NCBI GenBank assembly: GCA_022360735.1
Contig: JAKSCF010000238.1
Span: 1-5,302 of the forward strand
Source: Clostridia bacterium
GTDB lineage: Bacteria > Bacillota_A > Clostridia > Peptostreptococcales > JAAYPU01
Direction of reading: 5' to 3'
DNA length: 5,302 nucleotides
Shown: positions 1 to 5,207 of the stretch, piece after piece
Position numbering within the stretch: position 1 is the first letter of the stretch
Layout: every line of letters begins with the position of its first letter
Program-made: the position numbers and the translations under genes
The notes under the pieces: model-generated
The model's input: only the letters and a program-made list of their open reading frames with translations
Databases searched by the model: none
What the model was told of the DNA's origin: nothing

Positions 1-551
1 CTAGGGTCAACTTCTTGTTCTTTTTGTATCGCAATTTCAGCTGTTACCTGATCATTTTCAATCAACTTCTTGTCTGATCCCCACCACTTTATAACCTTTA
101 ACTCACTGTCCGGTGGAAGCACAGGCCAGGCCTGTTCACCTATTTTTCCATCTACTCTATAAATGATTAAAGAGTTGTCAGTCATTATACCATAGTCTAT
201 ATTTTTTCTTACTACTTTTTCAAGATAATCTACCCTATAAAATCCATAGATCGGCTTAGTAGGGTGAGACGCTGTTTGTATAAGGTAATTATAAGTCAAA
301 TCAGTTATCTCAACATCAAACCCATCGGCATCTCCACTGCAAAACACTAAATATGCACTACTATCATCAGTAAACGTTTCTGCAAAATAGTATACTCCCC
401 GCTCTAGAACAGTTTCCTGCAATGTGCTTTTAATAATATCTGGTATTTGAGAGCCTTCTGTAAGCTTTATGGCTTGGTATCTTTTTGCACATGAAGTTGT
501 AAAAAAAATTACTATAAGAGTTAATATAATTAATAGATATTTTTTTCTCAT
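1..551 (-). CDS. Predicted lipoprotein of unknown function, 3' end outside window
   Basis: I do not recognise the family. The reading frame is open from an ATG at 551 to the left edge, giving 183 complete codons with no stop, so the gene is cut by the window. The N-terminus is a typical signal sequence: charged residues at 2-4 (RKK), a hydrophobic run at 5-17, then T18-T19-S20-C21, a plausible lipobox with Cys21 as the lipidated residue. The mature protein should therefore be anchored on the outside of the membrane. The rest is mixed polar and beta-rich looking, with a Trp pair at 156-157 and no motif I can name. A GAGG site lies 5 nt before the ATG. The gene begins 33 nt after the nucleotidyltransferase stop, so it is probably the third gene of that operon. 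The gene call is firm; the function is unknown. Confidence 0.85.
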   Translation of the reverse strand, partial: MRKKYLLIILTLIVIFFTTSCAKRYQAIKLTEGSQIPDIIKSTLQETVLERGVYYFAETFTDDSSAYLVFCSGDADGFDVEITDLTYNYLIQTASHPTKPIYGFYRVDYLEKVVRKNIDYGIMTDNSLIIYRVDGKIGEQAWPVLPPDSELKVIKWWGSDKKLIENDQVTAEIAIQKEQEVDP

Positions 552-584
552 AAAAACCTCATTTCTGTAGCAAACTAGTTTTTC

Positions 585-1337
585 CTAAGCTCTCTCTATT
601 TCATTAAACATCCATTTAGTAAAAGGATAAACACTCTGTATAAAGTCCCTATGAGTAACATTGGCTTCCTCTGGGTTTTTTAGAATCCTAAGAGTTAAAT
701 CTAAAATGCTCTCAAATCCTGTACTATTTTCTCTTAATTGTTTCAATACTAATTCTTGCTTATACGATTCAAATTTACCCTTTGCCATTAGAAAGTATAC
801 CCCTTCTACTAATACAAAATATCTCGCAAATTTTCTTGCAGCAAAGTAAGTATTTTTAGGAATTTCTTCTAAGCATTGAGGACATTTGTTTTTCAGCGCA
901 TCTTCAAGACACTTTTTGGCGAATTTCAATCTATATTTTGCAATAGTCTTATCTGGCAAATAAGCTTCGGTACCTTGAGATTCAATTTCTGATATTAGAT
1001 CATGACCTTTATACCGTAGAGAATTGTATTTTAACATGAACCTGCAAAATTTATCCTTTTTCAAATATTCAAATGACTTAATATTAATGTGAACACCATT
1101 TAAGATTTGAAATTTATCAGCGATATCTTTTTCTGTTTCTAACAGCCATGCTTTATCATCATTTGTGACATCATCCGCAATAAAACCCCAATAGTCTAAA
1201 TCTGACTCATTGATAATTGCTTCATTATTAATAATACTTCCTGTTACGTAAATTGATTGTAATCTATCAGCAAAGTAATCACTGCATCTTCGTGTTACTT
1301 CATCAACTACAGTTTTGTATTCTGCTTGAATTGCCAT
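585..1337 (-). CDS. Nucleotidyltransferase-fold protein, antibiotic-nucleotidyltransferase-like
   Basis: This 250-residue protein carries the signature of the polymerase-beta-type nucleotidyltransferase fold. G33-S34, then eleven residues later S45-D46-L47-D48, match the G-S...D-x-D motif that binds metal and NTP. The C-terminal half (about 128-250) is helical; its ARKFARYFVLVEGVYF stretch near 167-182 resembles the C-terminal substrate domain of aminoglycoside and lincosamide nucleotidyltransferases, and the total length matches theirs (about 250-260). The expected reaction is transfer of a nucleotide from NTP to a hydroxyl on a small molecule; the substrate is unknown. The third acidic residue of the active site is not obvious: the strand that should carry it reads V82-H83-I84-N85-I86. 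A K-C-P-Q-C pair at 151-155 is unusual. The ATG at 1337 has AAGGA 5 nt upstream. The gene lies 39 nt after the VOC gene and 33 nt before the lipoprotein gene, suggesting co-transcription. The fold call is good; activity is uncertain. Confidence 0.82.
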   Translation of the reverse strand: MAIQAEYKTVVDEVTRRCSDYFADRLQSIYVTGSIINNEAIINESDLDYWGFIADDVTNDDKAWLLETEKDIADKFQILNGVHINIKSFEYLKKDKFCRFMLKYNSLRYKGHDLISEIESQGTEAYLPDKTIAKYRLKFAKKCLEDALKNKCPQCLEEIPKNTYFAARKFARYFVLVEGVYFLMAKGKFESYKQELVLKQLRENSTGFESILDLTLRILKNPEEANVTHRDFIQSVYPFTKWMFNEIERA

Positions 1338-1376
1338 AAAAGTCCTTTCCTGCTCTATTAATGGTACATATAATTA

Positions 1377-1754
1377 TCATTCATCAAATTCTCCATTCCA
1401 ACTTCTAAAAACAATCATGTTGCCATCCGGATCACAGAATCGAAAAGAAGTGGCTCCCCAGGGCCAGGTAACAGGTGGTGACAATATCTTAGCTCCTAAT
1501 GCCTTAACCCTGATATACTCTTTATTCACATTGTCAACATTAAAACCTATGTATGTTTTACCACTACCAGCCTCGTTAAAATCATAACCCTCTTCCCGTG
1601 CTTTATCTATGTTATAAACAGTTATTGCAACATTAGGCCCTTGTATTGAGGTGTGAATATTATTGAGTTCTGTACTTACTTGAAATAGTTCAGTATAAAA
1701 TTTAGCTACTTTAACAACATCGTCAGATAAAATACAATAATCTGTAAAATACAC
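1377..1754 (-). CDS. VOC-fold (glyoxalase/bleomycin-resistance-like) protein, 125 aa
   Basis: This is a single-chain vicinal-oxygen-chelate protein of 125 residues. It shows the two beta-alpha-beta-beta-beta modules of the family: an N-terminal strand and helix with V-A-K-F-Y near 16-20, and a C-terminal module ending in the family hallmark F-C-D-P-D-G-N at 106-112. In metal-dependent members a Glu sits three residues after this Asn; here it is Val115, and the N-terminal strand has Cys where the metal His usually lies. It may therefore bind a ligand without catalysis, as bleomycin-binding relatives do (inference). I chose GTG at 1754 because AAGGAG lies 7 nt upstream and because the best promoter (extended -10 at 1777-1785) lies downstream of the alternative in-frame TTG at 1790, which would add 12 residues. 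First gene of the presumed leftward operon with the nucleotidyltransferase and lipoprotein. Substrate unknown. Confidence 0.83.
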   Translation of the reverse strand: MYFTDYCILSDDVVKVAKFYTELFQVSTELNNIHTSIQGPNVAITVYNIDKAREEGYDFNEAGSGKTYIGFNVDNVNKEYIRVKALGAKILSPPVTWPWGATSFRFCDPDGNMIVFRSWNGEFDE

Positions 1755-1761
1755 AGTGGCT

Positions 1762-1767
1762 CTCCTT
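1762..1767 (-). promoter_or_regulatory. Ribosome binding site fixing the GTG start at 1754
   Basis: On the minus strand AAGGAG is followed after 7 nt by GTG at 1754. The upstream in-frame TTG at 1790 has no such site, so this decides the start of the first VOC gene. Confidence 0.7.
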
Positions 1768-1776
1768 TTTGCTAAT

Positions 1777-1806
1777 ATTATAACATGCAAATATAACGCA
1801 TGTGAT
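1777..1806 (-). promoter_or_regulatory. Sigma-A-type extended -10 promoter for the leftward operon
   Basis: The minus strand shows TGTTATAAT: a consensus TATAAT at 1777-1782 preceded by the TGn extension at 1783-1785. Eighteen bases upstream ATCACA (1801-1806) matches the -35 consensus at four of six positions. Transcription would start near 1770, leaving only about 16 nt before the GTG at 1754, just enough for the ribosome site. A second TATAAT at 1807-1812 is possible but has a poorer -35. Confidence 0.5.
1783..1803. promoter_or_regulatory. Inverted repeat (candidate operator) between -35 and -10
   Basis: ACATGC at 1783-1788 and GCATGT at 1798-1803 are perfect inverted copies separated by 9 nt. 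Three more complementary pairs outside them (1781/1805, 1780/1806, 1779/1807) extend the symmetry after one mismatch. The dyad fills the spacer of the presumed leftward promoter, where a dimeric regulator would control it. No regulator gene is in the window. Confidence 0.4.
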
Positions 1807-1893
1807 ATTATATCTTACCTCATATTAATTCATGAACCATTTGAAACAGTCTGATTATTTTATAAGATTTAGACAAACACTTGGGAAAGATAT

Positions 1894-1924
1894 TTGGGGG
1901 TTAAAAATACAATGATTGTATAAC
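1894..1924 (+). promoter_or_regulatory. Possible rightward promoter with a 19-nt spacer
   Basis: TTGGGG (1894-1899) and TATAAC (1919-1924) are separated by 19 nt, and the spacer is mostly occupied by a 15-nt palindrome. It is the best -10/-35 pair I find ahead of the rightward genes, but it is weak. A consensus -35 TTGACA at 1934-1939 lies further down and has no acceptable -10 at 16-18 nt. Confidence 0.25.
1907..1921. promoter_or_regulatory. 15-nt perfect palindrome, candidate operator
   Basis: ATACAAT-G-ATTGTAT is a perfect 7+7 inverted repeat around a single central base, about 100 nt before the VOC-fusion gene and overlapping the candidate -10. The size suits a dimeric helix-turn-helix repressor or activator. 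It differs in sequence from the dyad at 1783-1803. Confidence 0.4.
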
Positions 1925-2010
1925 AAAAGGAATTTGACACTCATTTAGAGAAATAATCATCGAAAATAATAGCAAAACTTTTACCAGGTGTTTTTGTATT
2001 ATACCAAATT

Positions 2011-2016
2011 AGGAGG
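2011..2016 (+). promoter_or_regulatory. Consensus ribosome binding site fixing the ATG at 2024
   Basis: AGGAGG with a 7-nt spacer to ATG at 2024. It lies inside the longer frame that begins with GTG at 1988, so the upstream start is very unlikely. Confidence 0.85.
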
Positions 2017-2023
2017 AGTAAAA

Positions 2024-2863
2024 ATGGCGAAATTAGATACCTATGGCAAGATAAGCTTTCTGTACTTCGATGATTTGATGGCAGCCTGTGAGTTTTTTGA
2101 AAAAACGCTGGAATTACCTTTAGTCTGTGATCAGGGGTGGTCGAAGATATACGAAGCGTGCCCTGGTGCCTATATTGGTGCAGTAGATCGATCTCGAGGT
2201 GCCTGCAAAGCTACTACCCGGGATGGCGTGCTGACGAGTTTAGTTGTTAAAAATCATGAAGAAATGGTAAAACGTCTGCAAAACGCTGGCATAGATTTTA
2301 CCCACAAACCCCATTATAGTGAAGAGCTCCAAATTAAGAGCCTGATGTTTATGGGACCGGAAGGTTATATGTTTGAGGTTGAAGAATTTTTATCTCCGGA
2401 TGACCGCAAAGTATTTTACGGCGAAGGAAAGCCCAGAAAAATAGATGCTTTCTCGAGAGTAGTTGGCATTATGGTTGCCTTTGCCGAAATAGTAGCTTGT
2501 GGAGCTAAGCATTTAGCTCTGGGTGCCCCGGTAGATGAACGTGAGCTGCGTGACGAGCATATGATTTACGCCCAGGAAATTGCTGAAAAATACGGCATCT
2601 ACTGCTGTAACGAAGACGAGGGCTTTCTGACAGACCTGTTCCCCGCTACTATGAACAGGAATAAATTCAATATCCTTTTTTACAAAGATGAAGAAACCCT
2701 TGCTCGTTATAAAACCCTGAAGGAACGAAAGGCAGCACTGGTGGCTGCTGGTAAGTACGAAGGAGAAGAAAGGTTTCAAGTAGCCTATGGTTTTGGCAAA
2801 CTTCTCTCCTACGGAGATGCAGACATTAAAAGAAAAATTAAGGAAAACACAGACTTAGAATAA
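2024..2863 (+). CDS. VOC domain fused to an unassigned C-terminal domain, 279 aa
   Basis: Residues about 8-122 form a VOC domain: strand G-K-I-S-F-L-Y-F at 8-15, helix with C-E-F-F near 22-25, and the terminal G-P-E-G-Y-M-F-E-V at 111-119. This is a variant of the D-P-D-G-N-x-x-E hallmark that keeps the metal-type Glu (E118), unlike the other two VOC proteins here. Residues about 135-279 are a second domain I cannot assign. Its landmarks are A-C-G-A-K-H-L-A-L-G (158-167), a Cys pair (194-195), N-R-N-K-F-N-I-L-F-Y-K-D (211-222) and F-G-K-L-L-S-Y-G-D-A-D-I (257-268). The layout faintly recalls DUF3793-type proteins, but that is only an impression. No signal or membrane segment is evident, so it is probably cytoplasmic. 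The start is set by AGGAGG 7 nt before the ATG. The metallo-hydrolase gene follows 57 nt later and is probably co-transcribed. Function unknown. Confidence 0.85.
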   Translation: MAKLDTYGKISFLYFDDLMAACEFFEKTLELPLVCDQGWSKIYEACPGAYIGAVDRSRGACKATTRDGVLTSLVVKNHEEMVKRLQNAGIDFTHKPHYSEELQIKSLMFMGPEGYMFEVEEFLSPDDRKVFYGEGKPRKIDAFSRVVGIMVAFAEIVACGAKHLALGAPVDERELRDEHMIYAQEIAEKYGIYCCNEDEGFLTDLFPATMNRNKFNILFYKDEETLARYKTLKERKAALVAAGKYEGEERFQVAYGFGKLLSYGDADIKRKIKENTDLE

Positions 2864-2910
2864 TTATTCAAAACAACTAAGAAATAAGTTCAATAAAATA
2901 ATATTATGAA

Positions 2911-2914
2911 AGGA
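2911..2914 (+). promoter_or_regulatory. Ribosome binding site favouring the ATG at 2921
   Basis: AGGA (within AAAGGAAG) lies 6 nt before the ATG at 2921. The in-frame ATG at 2906 is preceded only by A/T-rich sequence with no purine-rich site, so the protein probably lacks the first five residues of the longer reading. Confidence 0.65.
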
Positions 2915-2920
2915 AGTACA

Positions 2921-3613
2921 ATGGAAAAGTTTAAATTTAATGAAATAAATAAAGGATTTTACAGCATTGAGCAAGGCGCTGTGAGAAGCTTTATGTTTAT
3001 TGACGATCAAAATATTTTGCTTGTAGATACGGGCTTAGGAGGTAATCATTTATTAAAACAGGTTAGAGATATCTCCAATCTGCCAATAAAAGTTATCTAT
3101 ACCCATGCCGACAGGGATCACATCGGTGATGCAGCAGATTTTGAGCAATGTTTTATGCACCCGGCAGAATTTGATTATTACTATTCAAAAGCAACTGTTC
3201 CTACTCCCATGAATGCTGTTTGGGAAGGTGATGTTTTTCAGATCGGAGATTATTGCTTTGAAGTTATTTTAATTCCTGGGCATACCCCTGGCAGTATCGG
3301 GCTGTTAGACCGTAAACATCGTATGATGATTGGTGGAGACAGCTTGCAGCCCGGGCCTATTTACATGTTTGGGCCGGGTCGCAATTTTTATGCCTATAAA
3401 GCAAGCATGATTAAAATGCAAGGACTGCTTAAGGACATTGACTGGATTTACTCCAGCCATCACCAGTTAAAAGTACCATCTTCAATTGTCAACCAACTTT
3501 TAGTTGGAGCTGAAAAAATGCTTACCGGCAAAGTAAATGGAGAGCCAGAGCCCAGATTCGGGGGTAAAGCTAAGTGTTACAGAACAGATGGAGTTGCTTT
3601 CTTTGCTGAGTAA
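2921..3613 (+). CDS. Metallo-beta-lactamase-fold hydrolase with H-x-D-x-D-H motif, 230 aa
   Basis: The protein has the full set of metallo-beta-lactamase landmarks: L-L-V-D-T-G (33-38), T-H-A-D-R-D-H-I-G-D (61-70), P-G-H-T-P-G-S (119-125), G-G-D-S (138-141) and S-S-H-H (178-181). Metal ligands are therefore H62, D64, D66, H67, H121, D140 and H180 or H181. In the usual H-x-H-x-D-H motif the second position is His; here it is Asp64, an acidic substitution analogous to the H-x-E-x-D-H of flavodiiron proteins. The family hydrolyses or oxidises small ester, thioester or lactam substrates; the actual substrate cannot be inferred. The length (230) fits a stand-alone domain and no signal peptide is seen, so it should be cytoplasmic. 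It follows the VOC-fusion gene by 57 nt on the same strand, suggesting one transcript. It converges with the acetyltransferase gene, 78 nt away. Confidence 0.88.
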   Translation: MEKFKFNEINKGFYSIEQGAVRSFMFIDDQNILLVDTGLGGNHLLKQVRDISNLPIKVIYTHADRDHIGDAADFEQCFMHPAEFDYYYSKATVPTPMNAVWEGDVFQIGDYCFEVILIPGHTPGSIGLLDRKHRMMIGGDSLQPGPIYMFGPGRNFYAYKASMIKMQGLLKDIDWIYSSHHQLKVPSSIVNQLLVGAEKMLTGKVNGEPEPRFGGKAKCYRTDGVAFFAE

Positions 3614-3691
3614 AAAAACTGTTTACCGTTATTGGTAGCAAAGCTGGGGATTCATTGAAAATCTCGTATTTGCATTAAACACACTAAAATG

Positions 3692-4588
3692 TTAAATCTT
3701 AAGAATATGACTTGGGGGTTTTCTAATTCTGGTATCAGGCCTGTAGTATTTTACATATACATGACCCATTTGAGTTTCTTTGAATCCAAGCTTTTCATAC
3801 AATTTTATTGCAGCATTGCCCTTAGCGACACCTAAAGTAACTTTAGTATGACCTTTTTTGATAATTTTGTTAATTAAATATGATGCAAATTTACACCCGT
3901 AACCTTTAGCTTGATGTTCAGGAGCAACTGCTATAGACTCTAACTCACTACCTTTAACTATGGCAATTGCAATGATTTTATTGTCTTCAATCAGAACATA
4001 TCTGTTACTTTTATCCTTTAAGTATTCACTTTTTTCAGACTCTAACGGCGGATAATAATGCGAGGGATATACACCTATACTCTCACGCATCTTATAAAAG
4101 GCAACCTCCTCAATCCTATGCCAATCATAATAATCGCCTGCTGCATAGTTCCTAACGTTAATCTCAGGTGCTGGGATTGAGCTACCCTCCCTTTCCATTA
4201 AGTAGAATGAAAGAGATACCCTAAAGCCTTTGCTCATTAAGAACTGATTAAAAGCAGTATCTTCATCTTTAACTTTAAGGAAGCGTGAGTGTTCAATTAC
4301 CTCATGTTCTTGAAAGATGTTCTCTGCATAATCCAGTAACTTTGAACCCAGGCCTTGCCTGCGATATTCTTTAGCTACAAACAATATCAGATTGGCAATT
4401 CTTTTGATGCCATCAAATGAAATCAAGCCTGCTACTTGCTTATTGACATATGCTACAAAAATATAATCCGCATGATTTTCATCATTTTTTATAAACACAT
4501 CAGTATAATAATCGTTTTCAGACAACATTGAAATAATGGCTTTTTGATCTCTTTCCTTCTCGTATTTTAGAATTTCATAACTATGCAC
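3692..4588 (-). CDS. Tandem-domain GNAT N-acetyltransferase, 298 aa
   Basis: Two GNAT domains lie in one chain. The first (about 3-132) has the acetyl-CoA pyrophosphate-binding loop R-R-Q-G-L-G at 76-81 and a degenerate motif B with F-L-M-S-K-G-F at 116-122. The second (about 142-285) has Q-A-K-G-Y-G at 226-231 and the classical N-A-A-I-K-L-Y-E-K-L-G-F at 258-269, so it is the better preserved one. The expected reaction is transfer of acetyl from acetyl-CoA to an amine; the substrate is unknown. It is probably cytoplasmic. I chose GTG at 4588 because AGGGG lies 5 nt upstream and the first domain begins directly after it. Alternatives are ATG at 4606 and TTG at 4633 (313 aa), both without a good ribosome site. 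About 208 nt separate it from the upstream VOC gene, so it may have its own promoter. Confidence 0.85.
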   Translation of the reverse strand: MHSYEILKYEKERDQKAIISMLSENDYYTDVFIKNDENHADYIFVAYVNKQVAGLISFDGIKRIANLILFVAKEYRRQGLGSKLLDYAENIFQEHEVIEHSRFLKVKDEDTAFNQFLMSKGFRVSLSFYLMEREGSSIPAPEINVRNYAAGDYYDWHRIEEVAFYKMRESIGVYPSHYYPPLESEKSEYLKDKSNRYVLIEDNKIIAIAIVKGSELESIAVAPEHQAKGYGCKFASYLINKIIKKGHTKVTLGVAKGNAAIKLYEKLGFKETQMGHVYVKYYRPDTRIRKPPSHILKI

Positions 4589-4593
4589 GACTT

Positions 4594-4598
4594 CCCCT
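4594..4598 (-). promoter_or_regulatory. Ribosome binding site supporting the GTG at 4588
   Basis: The minus strand reads AGGGG, then 5 nt, then GTG at 4588. The match to the anti-Shine-Dalgarno is partial but better than anything before the ATG at 4606 or the TTG at 4633. Confidence 0.5.
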
Positions 4599-4631
4599 CT
4601 TTTCATAAACAATTTTTCTGACTTCTTTAGC

Positions 4632-4660
4632 AAAAGGGGGCAACATTACGCTACCCTTTC
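4632..4660 (-). other. Hairpin in the acetyltransferase leader, possible terminator or attenuator
   Basis: On the minus strand AAAGGG (4654-4659) pairs with CCCTTT (4633-4638). Inside, past a small internal loop, GC (4650-4651) pairs with GC (4640-4641), leaving an 8-nt loop. A T rather than a G+C flank follows the stem, but the run of T is short and partly within the stem, so termination would be weak. It could end the VOC transcript or shape the leader of the acetyltransferase mRNA. Confidence 0.3.
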
Positions 4661-4700
4661 ACCAGGATAAACGCTGCTACGGCATTCTTATTCCAAGACA

Positions 4701-4718
4701 GTAAGAAACTTAGCTTAC
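4701..4718 (-). other. Small hairpin that competes with a second pairing (4685-4707)
   Basis: On the minus strand GTAAG (4714-4718) pairs with CTTAC (4701-4705) around an 8-nt loop. The same CTTA bases can instead form TTCTTA (4702-4707) with TAAGAA (4685-4690). The two pairings exclude each other, as in switching leaders, but both stems are short and A/U-rich. Confidence 0.2.
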
Positions 4719-4798
4719 CATTATTTTTTGATATATACAAGTATCCTTTTGAGTTTAGCTATTTAAGACCTAATATTATCTAAGTCCTACCATTATTT
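4716..4798. repeat. Pair of 11-nt direct repeats TACCATTATTT, 72 nt apart
   Basis: TACCATTATTT occurs at 4716-4726 and again at 4788-4798, the latter overlapping the stop codon of the VOC gene. In between, TAAGACCTA (4764-4772) and TAAGTCCTA (4781-4789) form a second near-identical pair with a 17-nt period. All are A/T-rich, so chance is not excluded. Confidence 0.35.
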
Positions 4799-5147
4799 AC
4801 GTTAGCAGCATCACAATGTTTCCATCCGGATCATTGAAAACCATTTCCTGGCCGCCCCAGTCGGCTATCCGAGGAGGATCAATTTTGATGCCTTTACTTT
4901 TTATTTCTTCGTATGTCTGCTGTAAATCATCTACTCTGAAGACAATCGTAACATAACCAGCTGGAGATTTTCCCCATTTATTTTCGTCCCAAACACAAAC
5001 ACTTGATTCGTTCGCAGGATTACCCAAGTTACATCCATCATAGTTCTGGTCTTCCACGTATACTGGAACCCCAATTGTTTGATAGAACTCAGCCAGTCTC
5101 TGGGGATCCTTTGAACTGATGTTGACACACAATAGTTTCGTGATCAT
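4797..5147 (-). CDS. VOC-fold (glyoxalase/bleomycin-resistance-like) protein, 116 aa
   Basis: A compact 116-residue VOC protein. The N-terminal module has A-E-F-Y at 19-22 in the typical helix. The C-terminal module begins with the Y-V-T-I-V-F-R-V-D-D strand (65-74) and ends with F-N-D-P-D-G-N-I-V-M-L-L at 104-115. The residue three after Asn110, usually the metal-binding Glu, is Met113, and the first strand carries Cys7 where a metal His is common, so metal-dependent catalysis is doubtful and ligand binding more likely (inference). The ATG at 5147 has a strong AAGGAGG (5156-5162) 8 nt upstream. The gene starts 60 nt after the stop of a gene entering from the right edge and could be in its operon; the acetyltransferase gene lies 208 nt downstream on the same strand. 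Substrate unknown; resistance and isomerase or dioxygenase-like roles are all possible for the fold. Confidence 0.87.
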   Translation of the reverse strand: MITKLLCVNISSKDPQRLAEFYQTIGVPVYVEDQNYDGCNLGNPANESSVCVWDENKWGKSPAGYVTIVFRVDDLQQTYEEIKSKGIKIDPPRIADWGGQEMVFNDPDGNIVMLLT

Positions 5148-5207
5148 TTAAAACGCCTCCTTAATTTAAATATCATCTTCCCATGTTAATTGCTTAACTA
5201 TCAAATA

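Noticed and set aside
661..849. Open frame of 62 codons on the plus strand inside the nucleotidyltransferase gene
   Set aside because: Antisense shadow of a gene with clear family motifs.
1934..1939. Consensus -35 TTGACA ahead of the rightward genes
   Set aside because: No acceptable -10 hexamer occurs 16-18 nt downstream.
1988..2023. GTG start giving a 12-residue longer VOC-fusion protein
   Set aside because: The consensus AGGAGG lies inside this extension, 7 nt before ATG 2024, and GTG 1988 has no ribosome site.
2513..2779. Open frame of 88 codons on the minus strand inside the VOC-fusion gene
   Set aside because: It is fully antisense to a well-supported gene, has no recognisable motif and no convincing ribosome site.
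3614..3691. Transcription terminator between the convergent genes
   Set aside because: Only a 4-bp stem (TACC/GGTA at 3624-3637) near a run of seven A/T bases can be formed; it is too weak to call.
4589..4796. Known riboswitch or T-box in the acetyltransferase leader
   Set aside because: I looked for T-box, SAM, cobalamin, c-di-GMP, manganese and guanidine signatures by eye and found no convincing match.
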